Of a stretch of 64,000 nucleotides of DNA, positions 1 to 6,635 are shown in pieces. Position 1 is the stretch's first letter, and every line of letters starts with the position of its first letter. The position numbers and the translations under genes are program-made. The stretch spans positions 1 through 64,000 of the forward strand of contig JAVBVZ010000033.1 of NCBI GenBank assembly GCA_036679405.1, read 5' to 3'. The notes under the pieces were generated by a model. It was given only the letters and a program-made list of their open reading frames with translations. It made no database searches and was not told the origin of the DNA. Origin of the DNA: JAEYKI01 sp036679405 (lineage in GTDB: Bacteria; Bacillota; Clostridia; Christensenellales; Christensenellaceae).

Positions 1-7
1 GGGAGCA

Positions 8-34
8 TGTTAAAATAATAGACAATCTGCTAAG
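8..34 (+). repeat. left terminal inverted repeat of the IS3 element
   Basis: It pairs with 1231-1253: both ends read TGTT at the tip and share TAGACAAT and TGCTAAG blocks in inverted orientation, with one substitution and about four extra bases in the left copy. Confidence 0.75.
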
Positions 35-75
35 ATGGAAAGAGCGGGAAAAAGCTCGGAAATCGGAGGCGGAAA

Positions 76-357
76 ATGGGAAAAATGAGGAAGCAGTATG
101 ATGAGGACTTCAAGAAAAATGCGGTCAAGCTATCCTATGCAAGCCCGAAATCTGTGAAAGAGATCGCAACGGATTTGGGTATTCATGAAAATATGCTGTA
201 CAACTGGCGGCGGAGATATACAGCCGATGGCGATAAGACTAAGGACGCTACGCTGGAAGAAGAAAACAGAGACCTCCAAAGGCAACTTGCCGAAGTGAAA
301 ATGGAGCGGGATATGTTAAAAAAAGCAGCGGCCTACTTCGCGAGCCACCAAAAATAA
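76..357 (+). CDS. IS3-family transposase OrfA (DNA-binding subunit)
   Basis: 93 residues. An N-terminal helix-turn-helix of the transposase-8 (HTH_Tnp_1) type covers about residues 8-45 (VKEIATDLGIHENMLYNWRRRY). A leucine/charged coiled coil follows at about residues 60-85 (EEENRDLQRQLAEVKMERDMLKK), the usual dimerisation segment. It starts at an ATG behind a GGAGG-type ribosome site at 65-70. The frame ends at TAA, but a 7-A run at 318-324 near its 3' end is placed to allow a -1 shift into orfB. Function by family: recognition of the terminal repeats, as a fusion or partner of OrfB. Confidence 0.92.
   Translation: MGKMRKQYDEDFKKNAVKLSYASPKSVKEIATDLGIHENMLYNWRRRYTADGDKTKDATLEEENRDLQRQLAEVKMERDMLKKAAAYFASHQK
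318..325 (+). other. probable programmed -1 frameshift site (A7G)
   Basis: Codons AAA AAA of orfA lie in a run of seven A followed by G. Slipping back one base moves ribosomes into an open frame that reads SSGLLREPPK and then joins orfB without a stop. IS3 elements commonly make OrfAB transposase through an A-rich slippery heptamer in just this position. Confidence 0.75.
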
Positions 358-392
358 AATACGGATTTATACAGAGTAATCCCGAATATTCT

Positions 393-1235
393 GTGGCGAA
401 GTGGGCCCAAATGCTAAAGATTGATCGAACCGGATATTACGCCTGGCTCGGAAAACGGGAAACCATTGAGAAAAAGGAAACACGGCTAAAAAAAAGAATA
501 AAAGAAAAGTTTGAAGAAAGCCGAAGTACATATGGGCCGGATAGGATCACTGCGGAACTGCGCAGGGAAGGTGAGCGGCTCGGACGCAAGAAATGTGCCA
601 AGTACATGGCTGACATGAATCTGAGTTCTTGCCATACCAGGCATAAAACCAAGAGCCTAACAAATAGCAAAAAAGCGCGCGGCGATGGGTATATGAATAT
701 ACTAAGAAACCATGAATTTCCGATCGTGCCGCGAATGGGGCTGACAAGCGATATAACATACCTGAGAACCGGCGAAGGATTTATGTACCACTGTGTGATC
801 AGGGATATAGTGACCGGCGAAGTGCTCGGAGACCATATGGCAGACCGAATGACAAAGGAACTAGTTTTGAATGCGATAGTGGCAATGCTTGCCCGGCATG
901 AGATACATAAAGGCTGCATCTTTCACAGCGACAGAGGCAGCCAGTACACATCAAAAGCTGTGATGGAATTGTTGCGGCAGTACGGGTTGCGTCAAAGCTT
1001 CTCGCGTGTGGGGATGCCGGGTGATAATGCATGGTCTGAGAGCTTTTTTGCGACTATGAAAAAAGAACTGATACACTGGATGCATTACGAGACAAAAGAG
1101 TCTGTACGGGCGGCGGTGTTTGAGTACATATATTGCTTTTACAATGTGAAGAGAATCCAAAAGAAATTGGGCTATATGTCCCCAAATGAATATCTCAGAT
1201 CATTGAAAACAAAAAGGTTGGCGGCTGTAGCTTAG
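393..1235 (+). CDS. IS3-family transposase OrfB (DDE integrase core)
   Basis: 280 residues from the first ATG, but the frame is open upstream to the slippery site, so the working product is probably the OrfAB fusion. An HTH_21-like segment (about 30-85) precedes an rve integrase core. The DDE triad is visible: D in TSDITYL, D in FHSDRGSQY, and E in PGDNAWSESFF. The C-terminal SPNEYLR is the usual IS3 ending. The -1 frame relative to orfA agrees with programmed frameshifting. Role: cut-and-copy transposition of the element. No frameshift or stop breaks the gene. Confidence 0.93.
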   Translation: MAKWAQMLKIDRTGYYAWLGKRETIEKKETRLKKRIKEKFEESRSTYGPDRITAELRREGERLGRKKCAKYMADMNLSSCHTRHKTKSLTNSKKARGDGYMNILRNHEFPIVPRMGLTSDITYLRTGEGFMYHCVIRDIVTGEVLGDHMADRMTKELVLNAIVAMLARHEIHKGCIFHSDRGSQYTSKAVMELLRQYGLRQSFSRVGMPGDNAWSESFFATMKKELIHWMHYETKESVRAAVFEYIYCFYNVKRIQKKLGYMSPNEYLRSLKTKRLAAVA

Positions 1236-1253
1236 CAAATTGTCTACAAAACA
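1231..1253 (-). repeat. right terminal inverted repeat of the IS3 element
   Basis: It starts within the last codons of orfB and ends in CA. Its reverse complement matches the left end at 8-34 (shared TAGACAAT and TGCTAAG). Confidence 0.75.
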
Positions 1254-1288
1254 GTTGACGTCCCAATCGGCTCACGAAAGGCAAAAGA

Positions 1289-2203
1289 GTGAAAAAAAGA
1301 AGATACAGGCGGCGCCGGCCGGCGCGCAAATTAATAATAACTGTGGCAGTGGCGGCCGCTTGCCTGATCATTTTGTTTATATGTATGGGCGCAAATAAAG
1401 AGGCGGACAAAGATGCCGAGACTGAATCCGGCATTCCCTCTGTGGCGGCAGAAACGGCGCAGCCGTCAGTGGCGGCTGCATCTTCTCCCAATCCCACCGC
1501 AACCCCCACGCCAACGCCTACGCCAACCCCTGAGCCTACCGAAGCGCCAACGCCTTCTCCGACACCGGAGCCCGGTCTGCTGGAGGGCGTCGTAATCGGG
1601 ATTGACCCCGGGCATCAAGCACAGCAGAATTCAGACCAGGAGCCGGTTGCGCCGGGAAGCAGCGAAACAAAAATGAAGGTTTCTTCGGGTACGGCCGGGA
1701 TTGCTTCCGGGATAGACGAACATGTGGTAAATCTGAACGTCGGCCTTAAATTGCGGGATATGCTCGAGGAGGCGGGCGCGACGGTCATTATGACGCGCAC
1801 AAGCGCGGATGTAGATATTTCCAACCGCGAGCGTGCAGAGATTTTTAACGACGCCGGGGTAGATCTGGGGATACGGTTGCACTGTAACGGACTGGACGAC
1901 GAAAGTATCCGCGGTGCTTTTATGCTGATTCCGGAAAGCAATCCGTTTGAAGATGAGGTTCAGCGTGCGGCCGAACTGATTATTGAAAATTATACGGAAG
2001 TAACGGGAATCCGGCAGATGAGCACGCAGGTCCGCAGTGATCAGACCGGCTTTAACTGGTGTGAACGCCCTGTTGTAAACATTGAAATGGGGCATATGTC
2101 CAATCCGGATGAAGATTGGCTGATTACCGACGAAGATTTTCAGACGACCATGGCCGAAGGCATTTATGAGGGGATTTTGGCATATTTTGATGAAAAAGAA
2201 TAA
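1289..2203 (+). CDS. membrane-anchored N-acetylmuramoyl-L-alanine amidase (Amidase_3)
   Basis: 304 residues, GTG start after a weak GAAAGG site. A very basic N-terminus (KKRRYRRRR) precedes one membrane anchor at about residues 15-33. A Pro/Thr-rich spacer (about 66-96) follows, encoded by short CCAACGCCTA-like tandem units. The catalytic domain starts near residue 100 with the zinc motif IDPGHQ (H109), continues with MTRTS and RLHCNG, and ends with the catalytic-Glu motif NIEMGHMSN. Family role: cleaves the amide bond between MurNAc and L-Ala in peptidoglycan outside the cell. The IS element ends 35 bp upstream, so its native promoter may be displaced. A terminator follows at 2251. Confidence 0.93.
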   Translation: MKKRRYRRRRPARKLIITVAVAAACLIILFICMGANKEADKDAETESGIPSVAAETAQPSVAAASSPNPTATPTPTPTPTPEPTEAPTPSPTPEPGLLEGVVIGIDPGHQAQQNSDQEPVAPGSSETKMKVSSGTAGIASGIDEHVVNLNVGLKLRDMLEEAGATVIMTRTSADVDISNRERAEIFNDAGVDLGIRLHCNGLDDESIRGAFMLIPESNPFEDEVQRAAELIIENYTEVTGIRQMSTQVRSDQTGFNWCERPVVNIEMGHMSNPDEDWLITDEDFQTTMAEGIYEGILAYFDEKE

Positions 2204-2250
2204 TTGTTGATATGCTTTTGTAATCGGCGTTATAATTTTTTGTCCGGAAC

Positions 2251-2272
2251 GGCTGCGTATGCGGCCTTTTTT
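2251..2272 (+). terminator. intrinsic terminator after the amidase
   Basis: GGCTGC and GCGGCC form a six-pair stem (one G-U) around loop GTAT, followed by six T. Confidence 0.8.
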
Positions 2273-2370
2273 AATGTGGGATTCCCGAAAAGTAAAATTT
2301 TCCAGGCGTCAATGAGGGCATTTGGGATATGTTTTGGGGCAGTCGACAGCTCGATTGCGTTTTTGAGGGC

Positions 2371-3162
2371 TTATTTGATGCCATATAGGAGCGTTGAACC
2401 TTCAAGATGCAATGTTTTTGCTTCTTTTGGATTCATAAAAACGTCTTGTGTAGTGTCGATTAATTTCACCTTCTGGTAGTTCTGTTGTTTCAGTTTGCTG
2501 ACAAAAGCGTTCATGTCGCCGTACCTGTGTGGCGTCATAAGGTCGTGCAAGGCAAACATGCCGCCTTTTTTCAATACACGCAGCGTTTCAAGAAGAAGAT
2601 CCTGTTTGTTTTTGCCGGGAATATTATGGTATACGTAATTGCTGGTAACAGCGTCGAAGCTTTCGCTTGGAAACGCAAGTTCTAGAGCGTTACCGCATTG
2701 AAATAGTGTGTTTTTTGTATTTTCGGCCTTTGCGTTGTTTTCACAAAGCTGTTTGCTGAAAGAAGCGTATTCTTTGCCCCAGCGGTCAATACCTACTGCC
2801 GTTGCAAATGGATTTTTTTTGGCACAGGCAATTGCTAAAGCGCCGCTTCCGCAGCCTACATCCAGTATTTTGCCTCCTTTGGGAACGGATATGTATTCTG
2901 CAATGCCTTCGATGATCTGTTTGGAAAGTTGTCTTGTGCCATCATAAGAAAATGCGAGGTATGCCTTGATGCTCCAGACAGATAGGGCTGAAAAAGCAAT
3001 CAGAGTAACGCCTAAAATAATGAGCAGTATAATTTTAGGCGTGTTACTGGCGATCGGGGTCGCAAAGCCAACAACAATAATGCCCGTGAGCAAAAGCCCG
3101 CTGACCGTTATAAAGGCAATAATCATTCCCTTAGGCATCCAATTTTTATAGTTCGGTTTCAA
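2371..3162 (-). CDS. membrane-associated class I SAM-dependent methyltransferase
   Basis: 263 residues. TTG start at 3162, chosen because an AGGAGG site ends 7 bases before it, while the nearby ATG is out of frame and closes at once. Two hydrophobic helices (about 13-33 and 42-66) anchor the N-terminus. A Rossmann methyltransferase domain follows with SAM motif I ILDVGCGSG (about residue 98), an acidic motif II region (VGIDRWG), and the post-motif segment DAVTSNYVYHNI. The substrate is unknown. The two-helix anchor plus methyltransferase arrangement is common in Firmicutes. Convergent with the amidase; transcribed from the promoter at 3306-3334. Confidence 0.85.
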   Translation of the reverse strand: MKPNYKNWMPKGMIIAFITVSGLLLTGIIVVGFATPIASNTPKIILLIILGVTLIAFSALSVWSIKAYLAFSYDGTRQLSKQIIEGIAEYISVPKGGKILDVGCGSGALAIACAKKNPFATAVGIDRWGKEYASFSKQLCENNAKAENTKNTLFQCGNALELAFPSESFDAVTSNYVYHNIPGKNKQDLLLETLRVLKKGGMFALHDLMTPHRYGDMNAFVSKLKQQNYQKVKLIDTTQDVFMNPKEAKTLHLEGSTLLYGIK

Positions 3163-3443
3163 AACATTTCCTCCTATCTTTTTGCTTTATTTGTGGGAAG
3201 GATATGCAGGGATGATTCCAGGCGACAGCAGAAGAAAGCTTTTTTAAAAGTCAATAAACCCTGCTTCGGGAGAGGCGTTTCATCCGGTTTGCTATTGCTA
3301 ACTCGATAGTATCATTTTATGCTAAAAAGGTCAAGACGATGGTGATGAAAGCGATTCGTGGTTATGAAGAAGGAAAACACGTGTATGATATGCGGGATTG
3401 CTGAAAAACGATTCTTGCATTTTTAAAAACGGGCTGAATACAA
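3163..3443. other. intergenic region with methyltransferase leader
   Basis: This gap holds the minus-strand promoter at 3306-3334. At 3336-3404 there is a short open stretch on the plus strand ending RGYEEGKHVYDMRDC that could be the tail of a decayed gene. No RNA gene or repeat is recognised. Confidence 0.4.
3306..3334 (-). promoter_or_regulatory. sigma-A type promoter for the methyltransferase
   Basis: On the minus strand, TTGACC (-35) and TACTAT (-10) are separated by 17 bases. The start codon lies about 145 bp downstream, leaving a leader of about 135 nt in which I recognise no riboswitch. Confidence 0.65.
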
Positions 3444-3659
3444 TCAATCTTCAATTTCACCTTCAGCCTGTGCAACCGAAATTTCTTTATCAAAATGCTT
3501 TTTTTCAATATGCTGAAGTTCATGGAGATATGCTTTTTTCATTTCGTCCTGCGACAGGGTGCTGTTGATATAAATATTGTAGTCTGAATTTTCGTCCACA
3601 ACCGTCATGGCTTTGACGCGGTCCGGAAATTGTGTCAGACGGATAAAAATATCATTCAT
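3444..3659 (-). CDS. small ImmA/IrrE-like zinc metallopeptidase
   Basis: 71 residues, unusually short for the ImmA/IrrE family. It carries the zinc protease motif HELQH (H46, E47, H50) in a helical context, then an acidic tail. Its start overlaps the end of the XRE regulator gene by 8 bp, so the two are co-transcribed and probably work together. In ICEBs1 and related systems such a peptidase cleaves its partner cI-like repressor to relieve repression; that role here is inferred from context. The minimal size means it may be a fragment or a compact member. Confidence 0.75.
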   Translation of the reverse strand: MNDIFIRLTQFPDRVKAMTVVDENSDYNIYINSTLSQDEMKKAYLHELQHIEKKHFDKEISVAQAEGEIED

Positions 3660-4038
3660 CGCCGCCGGTTCCCTTGAACATCTCTATGACTTTGATGGAT
3701 TTTTCAATATCTTCTTTTGTTGCGTTTCGGCTGACCGAGAACAAGGCCCGCATTTCCGGACGGGAAAAGGCTTCGCTCATCATTTGCAGTGTTTCTTCAT
3801 CCATGATGGGAGAGTCGCTTTTTTCTTCCCAGCCCATGAGGTATTCGGGGGATACGTGAAGCGCTTTGGCCAGTGCCTCTACCTTGGAGAGAGGAATATT
3901 TTTGATGAATCCCGTTTCATAGCGCTGAAGAGTAGATTTGCTCATGCCCGTCTTATCCGCAAGATCCTGGTAGCTGAGATCAAGCTCCAAACGACGGTCA
4001 TGTATACGCCGGATAATTTCTTTAAAATCGTTTTCCAT
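3652..4038 (-). CDS. XRE-family (cI-like) transcriptional regulator
   Basis: 128 residues. A lambda-repressor-like helix-turn-helix occupies about residues 8-65 (YQDLADKTGMSKSTLQRYE, then VEALAKALHVSPEYLMGW). The C-terminal half is acidic and helical and may dimerise. ATG start behind an AAAGGCGG site. It is paired by an 8-bp overlap with the HELQH peptidase. The upstream region holds repeated ATGCAAC half-sites that overlap both its own promoter and a divergent promoter at 4145. This suggests autoregulation plus control of the small membrane protein gene at 4388. Confidence 0.88.
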   Translation of the reverse strand: MENDFKEIIRRIHDRRLELDLSYQDLADKTGMSKSTLQRYETGFIKNIPLSKVEALAKALHVSPEYLMGWEEKSDSPIMDEETLQMMSEAFSRPEMRALFSVSRNATKEDIEKSIKVIEMFKGTGGDE

Positions 4039-4085
4039 ATTGAATGCCGCCTTTGCTTAGGATAGATTCTGATTGCTTTGGTTAC

Positions 4086-4113
4086 AGTATACATCAATGA
4101 TTTAAAAATGCAA
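4086..4113 (-). promoter_or_regulatory. promoter of the XRE regulator pair
   Basis: Minus strand: TATACT (-10, 4086-4091) preceded by 16 bases and TTGCAT (-35, 4108-4113). The -35 is embedded in the ATGCAAC operator half-site, as expected for autoregulation. Confidence 0.5.
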
Positions 4114-4137
4114 CAAAAAAATTAAAAAAAGTTGCAT
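4108..4137. promoter_or_regulatory. probable XRE operator, inverted ATGCAAC half-sites
   Basis: ATGCAAC at 4108-4114 and its inverse GTTGCAT at 4131-4137 are separated by 16 A/T-rich bases, between two divergent promoters. Further ATGCAAC copies occur at 4190-4196 and 4349-4355. Confidence 0.65.
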
Positions 4138-4144
4138 AAATGGG

Positions 4145-4173
4145 TTGACAAAAGACAAAGAAAGGAGTATGCT
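4145..4173 (+). promoter_or_regulatory. sigma-A type promoter toward the small membrane protein gene
   Basis: TTGACA (4145-4150), 17-base spacer, TATGCT (4168-4173). The -35 is perfect and lies 7 bases after the GTTGCAT operator half-site. Another ATGCAAC lies near the expected start of transcription. Confidence 0.7.
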
Positions 4174-4181
4174 ACAGATAA

Positions 4182-4196
4182 TCCCAAAAATGCAAC
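4182..4196 (+). repeat. direct repeat copy 1 containing an ATGCAAC half-site
   Basis: TCCCAAAAATGCAAC, identical to 4341-4355, 159 bp apart. It starts about 8 bases after the TATGCT -10 element, so the half-site could act as a start-site operator. Confidence 0.7.
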
Positions 4197-4340
4197 GGGA
4201 AGAAGAAGGTTCCATTAGAGACGGCTGTGTTTACGCAGTGAAGAAGCTACCGGATAGAAGCTGTTTTATGGGGAATTTGAAGGGAAAAGACAAAAAATAC
4301 AGGGAATTTGGATCAAAAAGAAATTTTTTTGCCCCTTAAT

Positions 4341-4355
4341 TCCCAAAAATGCAAC
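4341..4355 (+). repeat. direct repeat copy 2 containing an ATGCAAC half-site
   Basis: Exact copy of the 15-mer at 4182-4196, 32 bp upstream of the 4388 start codon. Confidence 0.7.
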
Positions 4356-4387
4356 AGAATATAAAAAATGAAACGGAGGAAGAAATC

Positions 4388-4507
4388 ATGCATAAAAAGA
4401 AATATAAAATCAGGGAATTCAGCATTGCCTGGTGGCTGACGGGGGCCATGTGGTTCGGCATGATTTACGGTCTGACGGTGCTTTGGCTCGCCCGGATGGG
4501 CGGATAA
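4388..4507 (+). CDS. 39-residue single-pass membrane protein, unrecognised
   Basis: The ATG lies 8 bases after a clear GGAGG site (4375-4379). The product has a basic N-terminus (HKKKYKIREF) and one hydrophobic, Trp/Met-rich helix of about 23 residues, ending in RMGG. It is too short for most gene finders, but the ribosome site, the promoter at 4145 and the terminator at 4619 make it a convincing transcription unit. I do not recognise the family. The upstream ATGCAAC sites suggest control by the XRE regulator. Possible roles include a stress small protein, a transporter subunit or a toxin-like peptide; none is shown. Confidence 0.65.
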   Translation: MHKKKYKIREFSIAWWLTGAMWFGMIYGLTVLWLARMGG

Positions 4508-4618
4508 TGCCGGTGTAAGGTTCGTTCGGATCTCTCCGTCAAAATCTTTTTGCTTTCAAGTAAAATTCAAATAACTGATTGGTCCTTTTGCCCCGCATGC
4601 GGAGGCTTTTGGATACTG

Positions 4619-4653
4619 CAAAAAAGGGAAGAAGCCGCTCTTCCCTTTTTTGT
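4619..4653 (+). terminator. intrinsic terminator
   Basis: AAAAAAGGGAAGA and TCTTCCCTTTTTT pair around AGCCGC, with a T-run in the 3' arm. It ends the unit with the 4388 gene and insulates the serine dehydratase operon. Confidence 0.85.
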
Positions 4654-4710
4654 TTGCAGAAAAGTGCGGAGTGGCAATCTTATATAAAAGAAGATTATAA
4701 ACCGGGTGGA

Positions 4711-4739
4711 TTGACGAAGGAGCTCAAAAAGAATATGAT
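4711..4739 (+). promoter_or_regulatory. promoter of the serine dehydratase operon
   Basis: TTGACG, 17 bases, TATGAT, 64 bp upstream of sdaAB. Confidence 0.7.
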
Positions 4740-4742
4740 AGT

Positions 4743-4756
4743 AAAAAGCGCTTTTT
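4743..4756. promoter_or_regulatory. 14-bp palindrome near the start site, cre-like core
   Basis: A perfect palindrome with core AAAGCGCTTT lies immediately after the -10 of the serine dehydratase promoter. The core resembles a CcpA cre centre but lacks the outer TG/CA. The same 12-bp core recurs at 17596-17607 ahead of ygeY. Confidence 0.4.
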
Positions 4757-4803
4757 AAGAAGAAAAAAGCCCTTTTAACGATTGAAGATAAAGAGGGATC
4801 AAG

Positions 4804-5475
4804 ATGCGGGAAAGCTATAGCGTTTTTGACATTACCGGTCCGATTATTATAGGCCCTTCAAGTTCGCATACGGCGGGCGCATGCAGGCTGGCGGGCGCTG
4901 CGCGCGCAATACTGGGGCGCAGAATTGCCTGCGCGGTGATCCATGTATATGGCTCTTTTGCCGAAACGCTGCCGGGCCATGGAACGGACAAAGCATTGGT
5001 CGGGGGACTTATCGGGATTGCGCCGGATGACGAAAGGCTGGTGGATGCGTTTTTTCTGGCAAAAAAAGAGGGACTTGCGTACCGTTTTGAAATAGAAGAT
5101 GAGACGCCGGCCAGCGCCAATATGGTCCTTTTCGAGCTGACCGGAGCAGACGGCCTGCTTATGAGTATACGGGGCGCATCTATTGGCGGCGGAAATATTA
5201 TGATTGATCAGATTGACTCCACATTTTTGCAGATCAGTATGAAATACAATACGCTCATTGTGGATCATTTGGACCGGGCCGGCGCCGTGATGGGCGTAGC
5301 GGGCATACTGGCCGGACAGCACATTAATATTGCCAGTATGAATTTATACCGGCAGGGCAAGCACGGGCGCGCGTATATGATATTGGAAACTGACGAAGAA
5401 GTAGGCGCAGACGCTTTGCGTGAGATAAGCGCATTGCCCGACATGCGGGCAATCTATATTCAAAAATTATACTAG
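4804..5475 (+). CDS. sdaAB: L-serine dehydratase, iron-sulfur-dependent, beta subunit
   Basis: 223 residues, the normal length. The N-terminal half is the SDH-beta domain with the signature GPIIIGPSSSHTAGA (about residues 12-26) and GSFAETLPGHGTDKAL. An ACT-type domain covers the last 75 residues. ATG start behind GAGGG. With the alpha subunit it deaminates L-serine to pyruvate and ammonia in the cytoplasm, the oxygen-sensitive type of Clostridia. The alpha gene follows after 10 bp, in one operon from the promoter at 4711. Confidence 0.96.
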   Translation: MRESYSVFDITGPIIIGPSSSHTAGACRLAGAARAILGRRIACAVIHVYGSFAETLPGHGTDKALVGGLIGIAPDDERLVDAFFLAKKEGLAYRFEIEDETPASANMVLFELTGADGLLMSIRGASIGGGNIMIDQIDSTFLQISMKYNTLIVDHLDRAGAVMGVAGILAGQHINIASMNLYRQGKHGRAYMILETDEEVGADALREISALPDMRAIYIQKLY

Positions 5476-5485
5476 GGGTTTTAAC

Positions 5486-6370
5486 ATGTATCAGTATCAG
5501 TATGCCTCGCAGGCGGATGTAACCGTTTTAGCCGAACAGAAAGGCCTTAAAATTTCCGAAATAGCACTGTTGCATGAAGCCGAACGTGATGAGACAAAAC
5601 CGGATAAAGTACGTCAGAAGATGAAAGAATCGTTAAATGTCATGCGCAGTAATATCCAAAACGGTGTTCTTTCCCAAAAACCTTCTATCGGAGGGCTTAT
5701 CGGCAAAAATGCAGCAAGGATGGCGGGTTATTTGGAAAGCGGACGGGCAATCGGCGGTCCGGTCATGGGACGGGCGGTTGCCTACGCGCTGGCCATAACG
5801 GAAGAAAACGCACGTATGAAAAGAATCGTCGCCTGCCCGACTGCCGGTGCGAGCGGGGTGGTACCCGGCTGCCTGATTGCTGCGGGCGAGGTGCTTGGGT
5901 ATACTGAAGAGCAGCTTATAAGCGGCCTTTTTAGCGCATCTGCAATCGGAATCATTATTGCGGATAATGCTTCAATCAGCGGCGCGGAAGGCGGCTGTCA
6001 GGCGGAGGTCGGGGCGGCTTCGGCAATGGCGGCTGCCGCGCTTACCGAACTGTCGGGGGGCGATGTAGCAGCCTGTTTTGATGCGGCCGCGATCGCATTG
6101 AAAAATTTAATGGGCCTGGTATGCGATCCGGTGGCAGGATTGGTCGAAGTCCCCTGCTCCAAGAGAAATGCGGTAGGGGTGGCCGGTGCGATTGCAGCGG
6201 CAGATATGGCTTGTGCGGGCATAAAAAGTGTGATTCCTTTTGACGAAGTGGTTCGCGCAATGAAAGAAGTGGGATGTTCCATGCCCACTGCGCTTCGCGA
6301 AACGGCGCGGGGCGGCATTGCCGTCTCCAGAACCGCAAGGCAGATCAGAAAAGATTTATCGGAACAATAG
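5486..6370 (+). CDS. sdaAA: L-serine dehydratase, iron-sulfur-dependent, alpha subunit
   Basis: 294 residues, full length. It carries the substrate/cluster region: CPTAGASG, then the three likely [4Fe-4S] cysteines in GGCQAEVG, VCDPVAG and EVPCSKRN. The fourth iron site is left open for serine in this family. It works with the beta subunit encoded 10 bp upstream. No good terminator directly follows; the next signals belong to the mod promoter. Catabolic deamination of serine gives pyruvate, the same product made by DpaL in the purine cluster. Confidence 0.96.
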   Translation: MYQYQYASQADVTVLAEQKGLKISEIALLHEAERDETKPDKVRQKMKESLNVMRSNIQNGVLSQKPSIGGLIGKNAARMAGYLESGRAIGGPVMGRAVAYALAITEENARMKRIVACPTAGASGVVPGCLIAAGEVLGYTEEQLISGLFSASAIGIIIADNASISGAEGGCQAEVGAASAMAAAALTELSGGDVAACFDAAAIALKNLMGLVCDPVAGLVEVPCSKRNAVGVAGAIAAADMACAGIKSVIPFDEVVRAMKEVGCSMPTALRETARGGIAVSRTARQIRKDLSEQ

Positions 6371-6391
6371 GAAAAAAGGATTTTCTTAGTA

Positions 6392-6420
6392 TTGCAAAGT
6401 ATTGTAAAGTGTTGTATCAT
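6392..6420 (+). promoter_or_regulatory. promoter of the modABC operon
   Basis: TTGCAA (6392-6397), 17 bases, TATCAT (6415-6420). The predicted start of transcription is close to 6427, the first base of the ModE-type operator, leaving a leader of about 210 nt. Confidence 0.65.
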
Positions 6421-6426
6421 AATAAA

Positions 6427-6454
6427 AGCGTTATATTTATAAAAATATAACGCT
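6427..6454. promoter_or_regulatory. ModE-type operator
   Basis: A 28-bp inverted repeat: 12-bp perfect arms (AGCGTTATATTT and AAATATAACGCT) around ATAA. The CGTTAT...ATAACG half-sites span exactly 24 bp, the spacing of the Escherichia coli ModE site at modA. It overlaps the predicted transcription start, where binding would block the promoter. The candidate binder in this window is the ModE-like protein at 32163. Confidence 0.85.
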
Positions 6455-6467
6455 TTGCGCAAAGACG

Positions 6468-6492
6468 CCGGCAGTTTGCCGGATTCTTTTTT
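6468..6492 (+). terminator. terminator-like hairpin in the mod leader (possible attenuator)
   Basis: CCGGCA and TGCCGG form a six-pair stem with a three-base loop, then ATTC and six T. It lies about 40 nt into the modABC transcript. It could end read-through from sdaAA, or act as an attenuator. Confidence 0.5.
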
Positions 6493-6635
6493 ATGGGGCC
6501 CTCAAGAAGTCGCGGGACTTAAGGAAATGCGATTGCATGGACCTGTCCAAAGTCCTTGTCGCCATGCCTGGGGGATGCGCAGGAAATCATATTTAAAAAC
6601 GCGCCTTCCGGTGCGAATAAGAAAGGAATTTTATT
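6493..6635 (+). other. structured 5' leader of modA, unassigned
   Basis: 143 nt with GCATGG (6535-6540) pairing to CCATGC and a CGCGCC-TTCC-GGTGCG hairpin just before the AAAGGAA ribosome site. Molybdenum-cofactor riboswitches precede some mod operons, but I could not match their consensus by eye. Confidence 0.35.

Larger units (their letters stand above)
8..1253 (+). mobile_element. IS3-family insertion sequence, apparently complete
   Basis: Two overlapping-frame transposase genes (orfA, orfB) lie between imperfect terminal inverted repeats. The left end at 8-34 and the reverse complement of the right end at 1231-1253 share TGTT, then TAGACAAT, then TGCTAAG, and the element begins TG and ends CA as usual for IS3. 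The left repeat carries about four extra bases. Flanking bases (AGCA at 4-7, GTTG at 1254-1257) are not identical, so no target-site duplication is visible. The catalytic residues of the transposase are intact, so the element may be active. It sits 35 bp upstream of the amidase start. Confidence 0.9.

Noticed and set aside
4..1257. Target-site duplication of the IS3 element
   Set aside because: Flanks AGCA and GTTG differ, so none is claimed.
1495..1560. Tandem CCAACGCC-like repeats
   Set aside because: They are coding and explained by the Pro/Thr spacer of the amidase; not an independent repeat element.
3336..3404. Short plus-strand peptide RGYEEGKHVYDMRDC
   Set aside because: Too short, no ribosome site; it could be a gene remnant but cannot be supported.
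4145..4339. 64-codon open frame from a TTG
   Set aside because: The TTG is the -35 hexamer of a clear promoter (TTGACA-17-TATGCT); there is no ribosome site and no family likeness.
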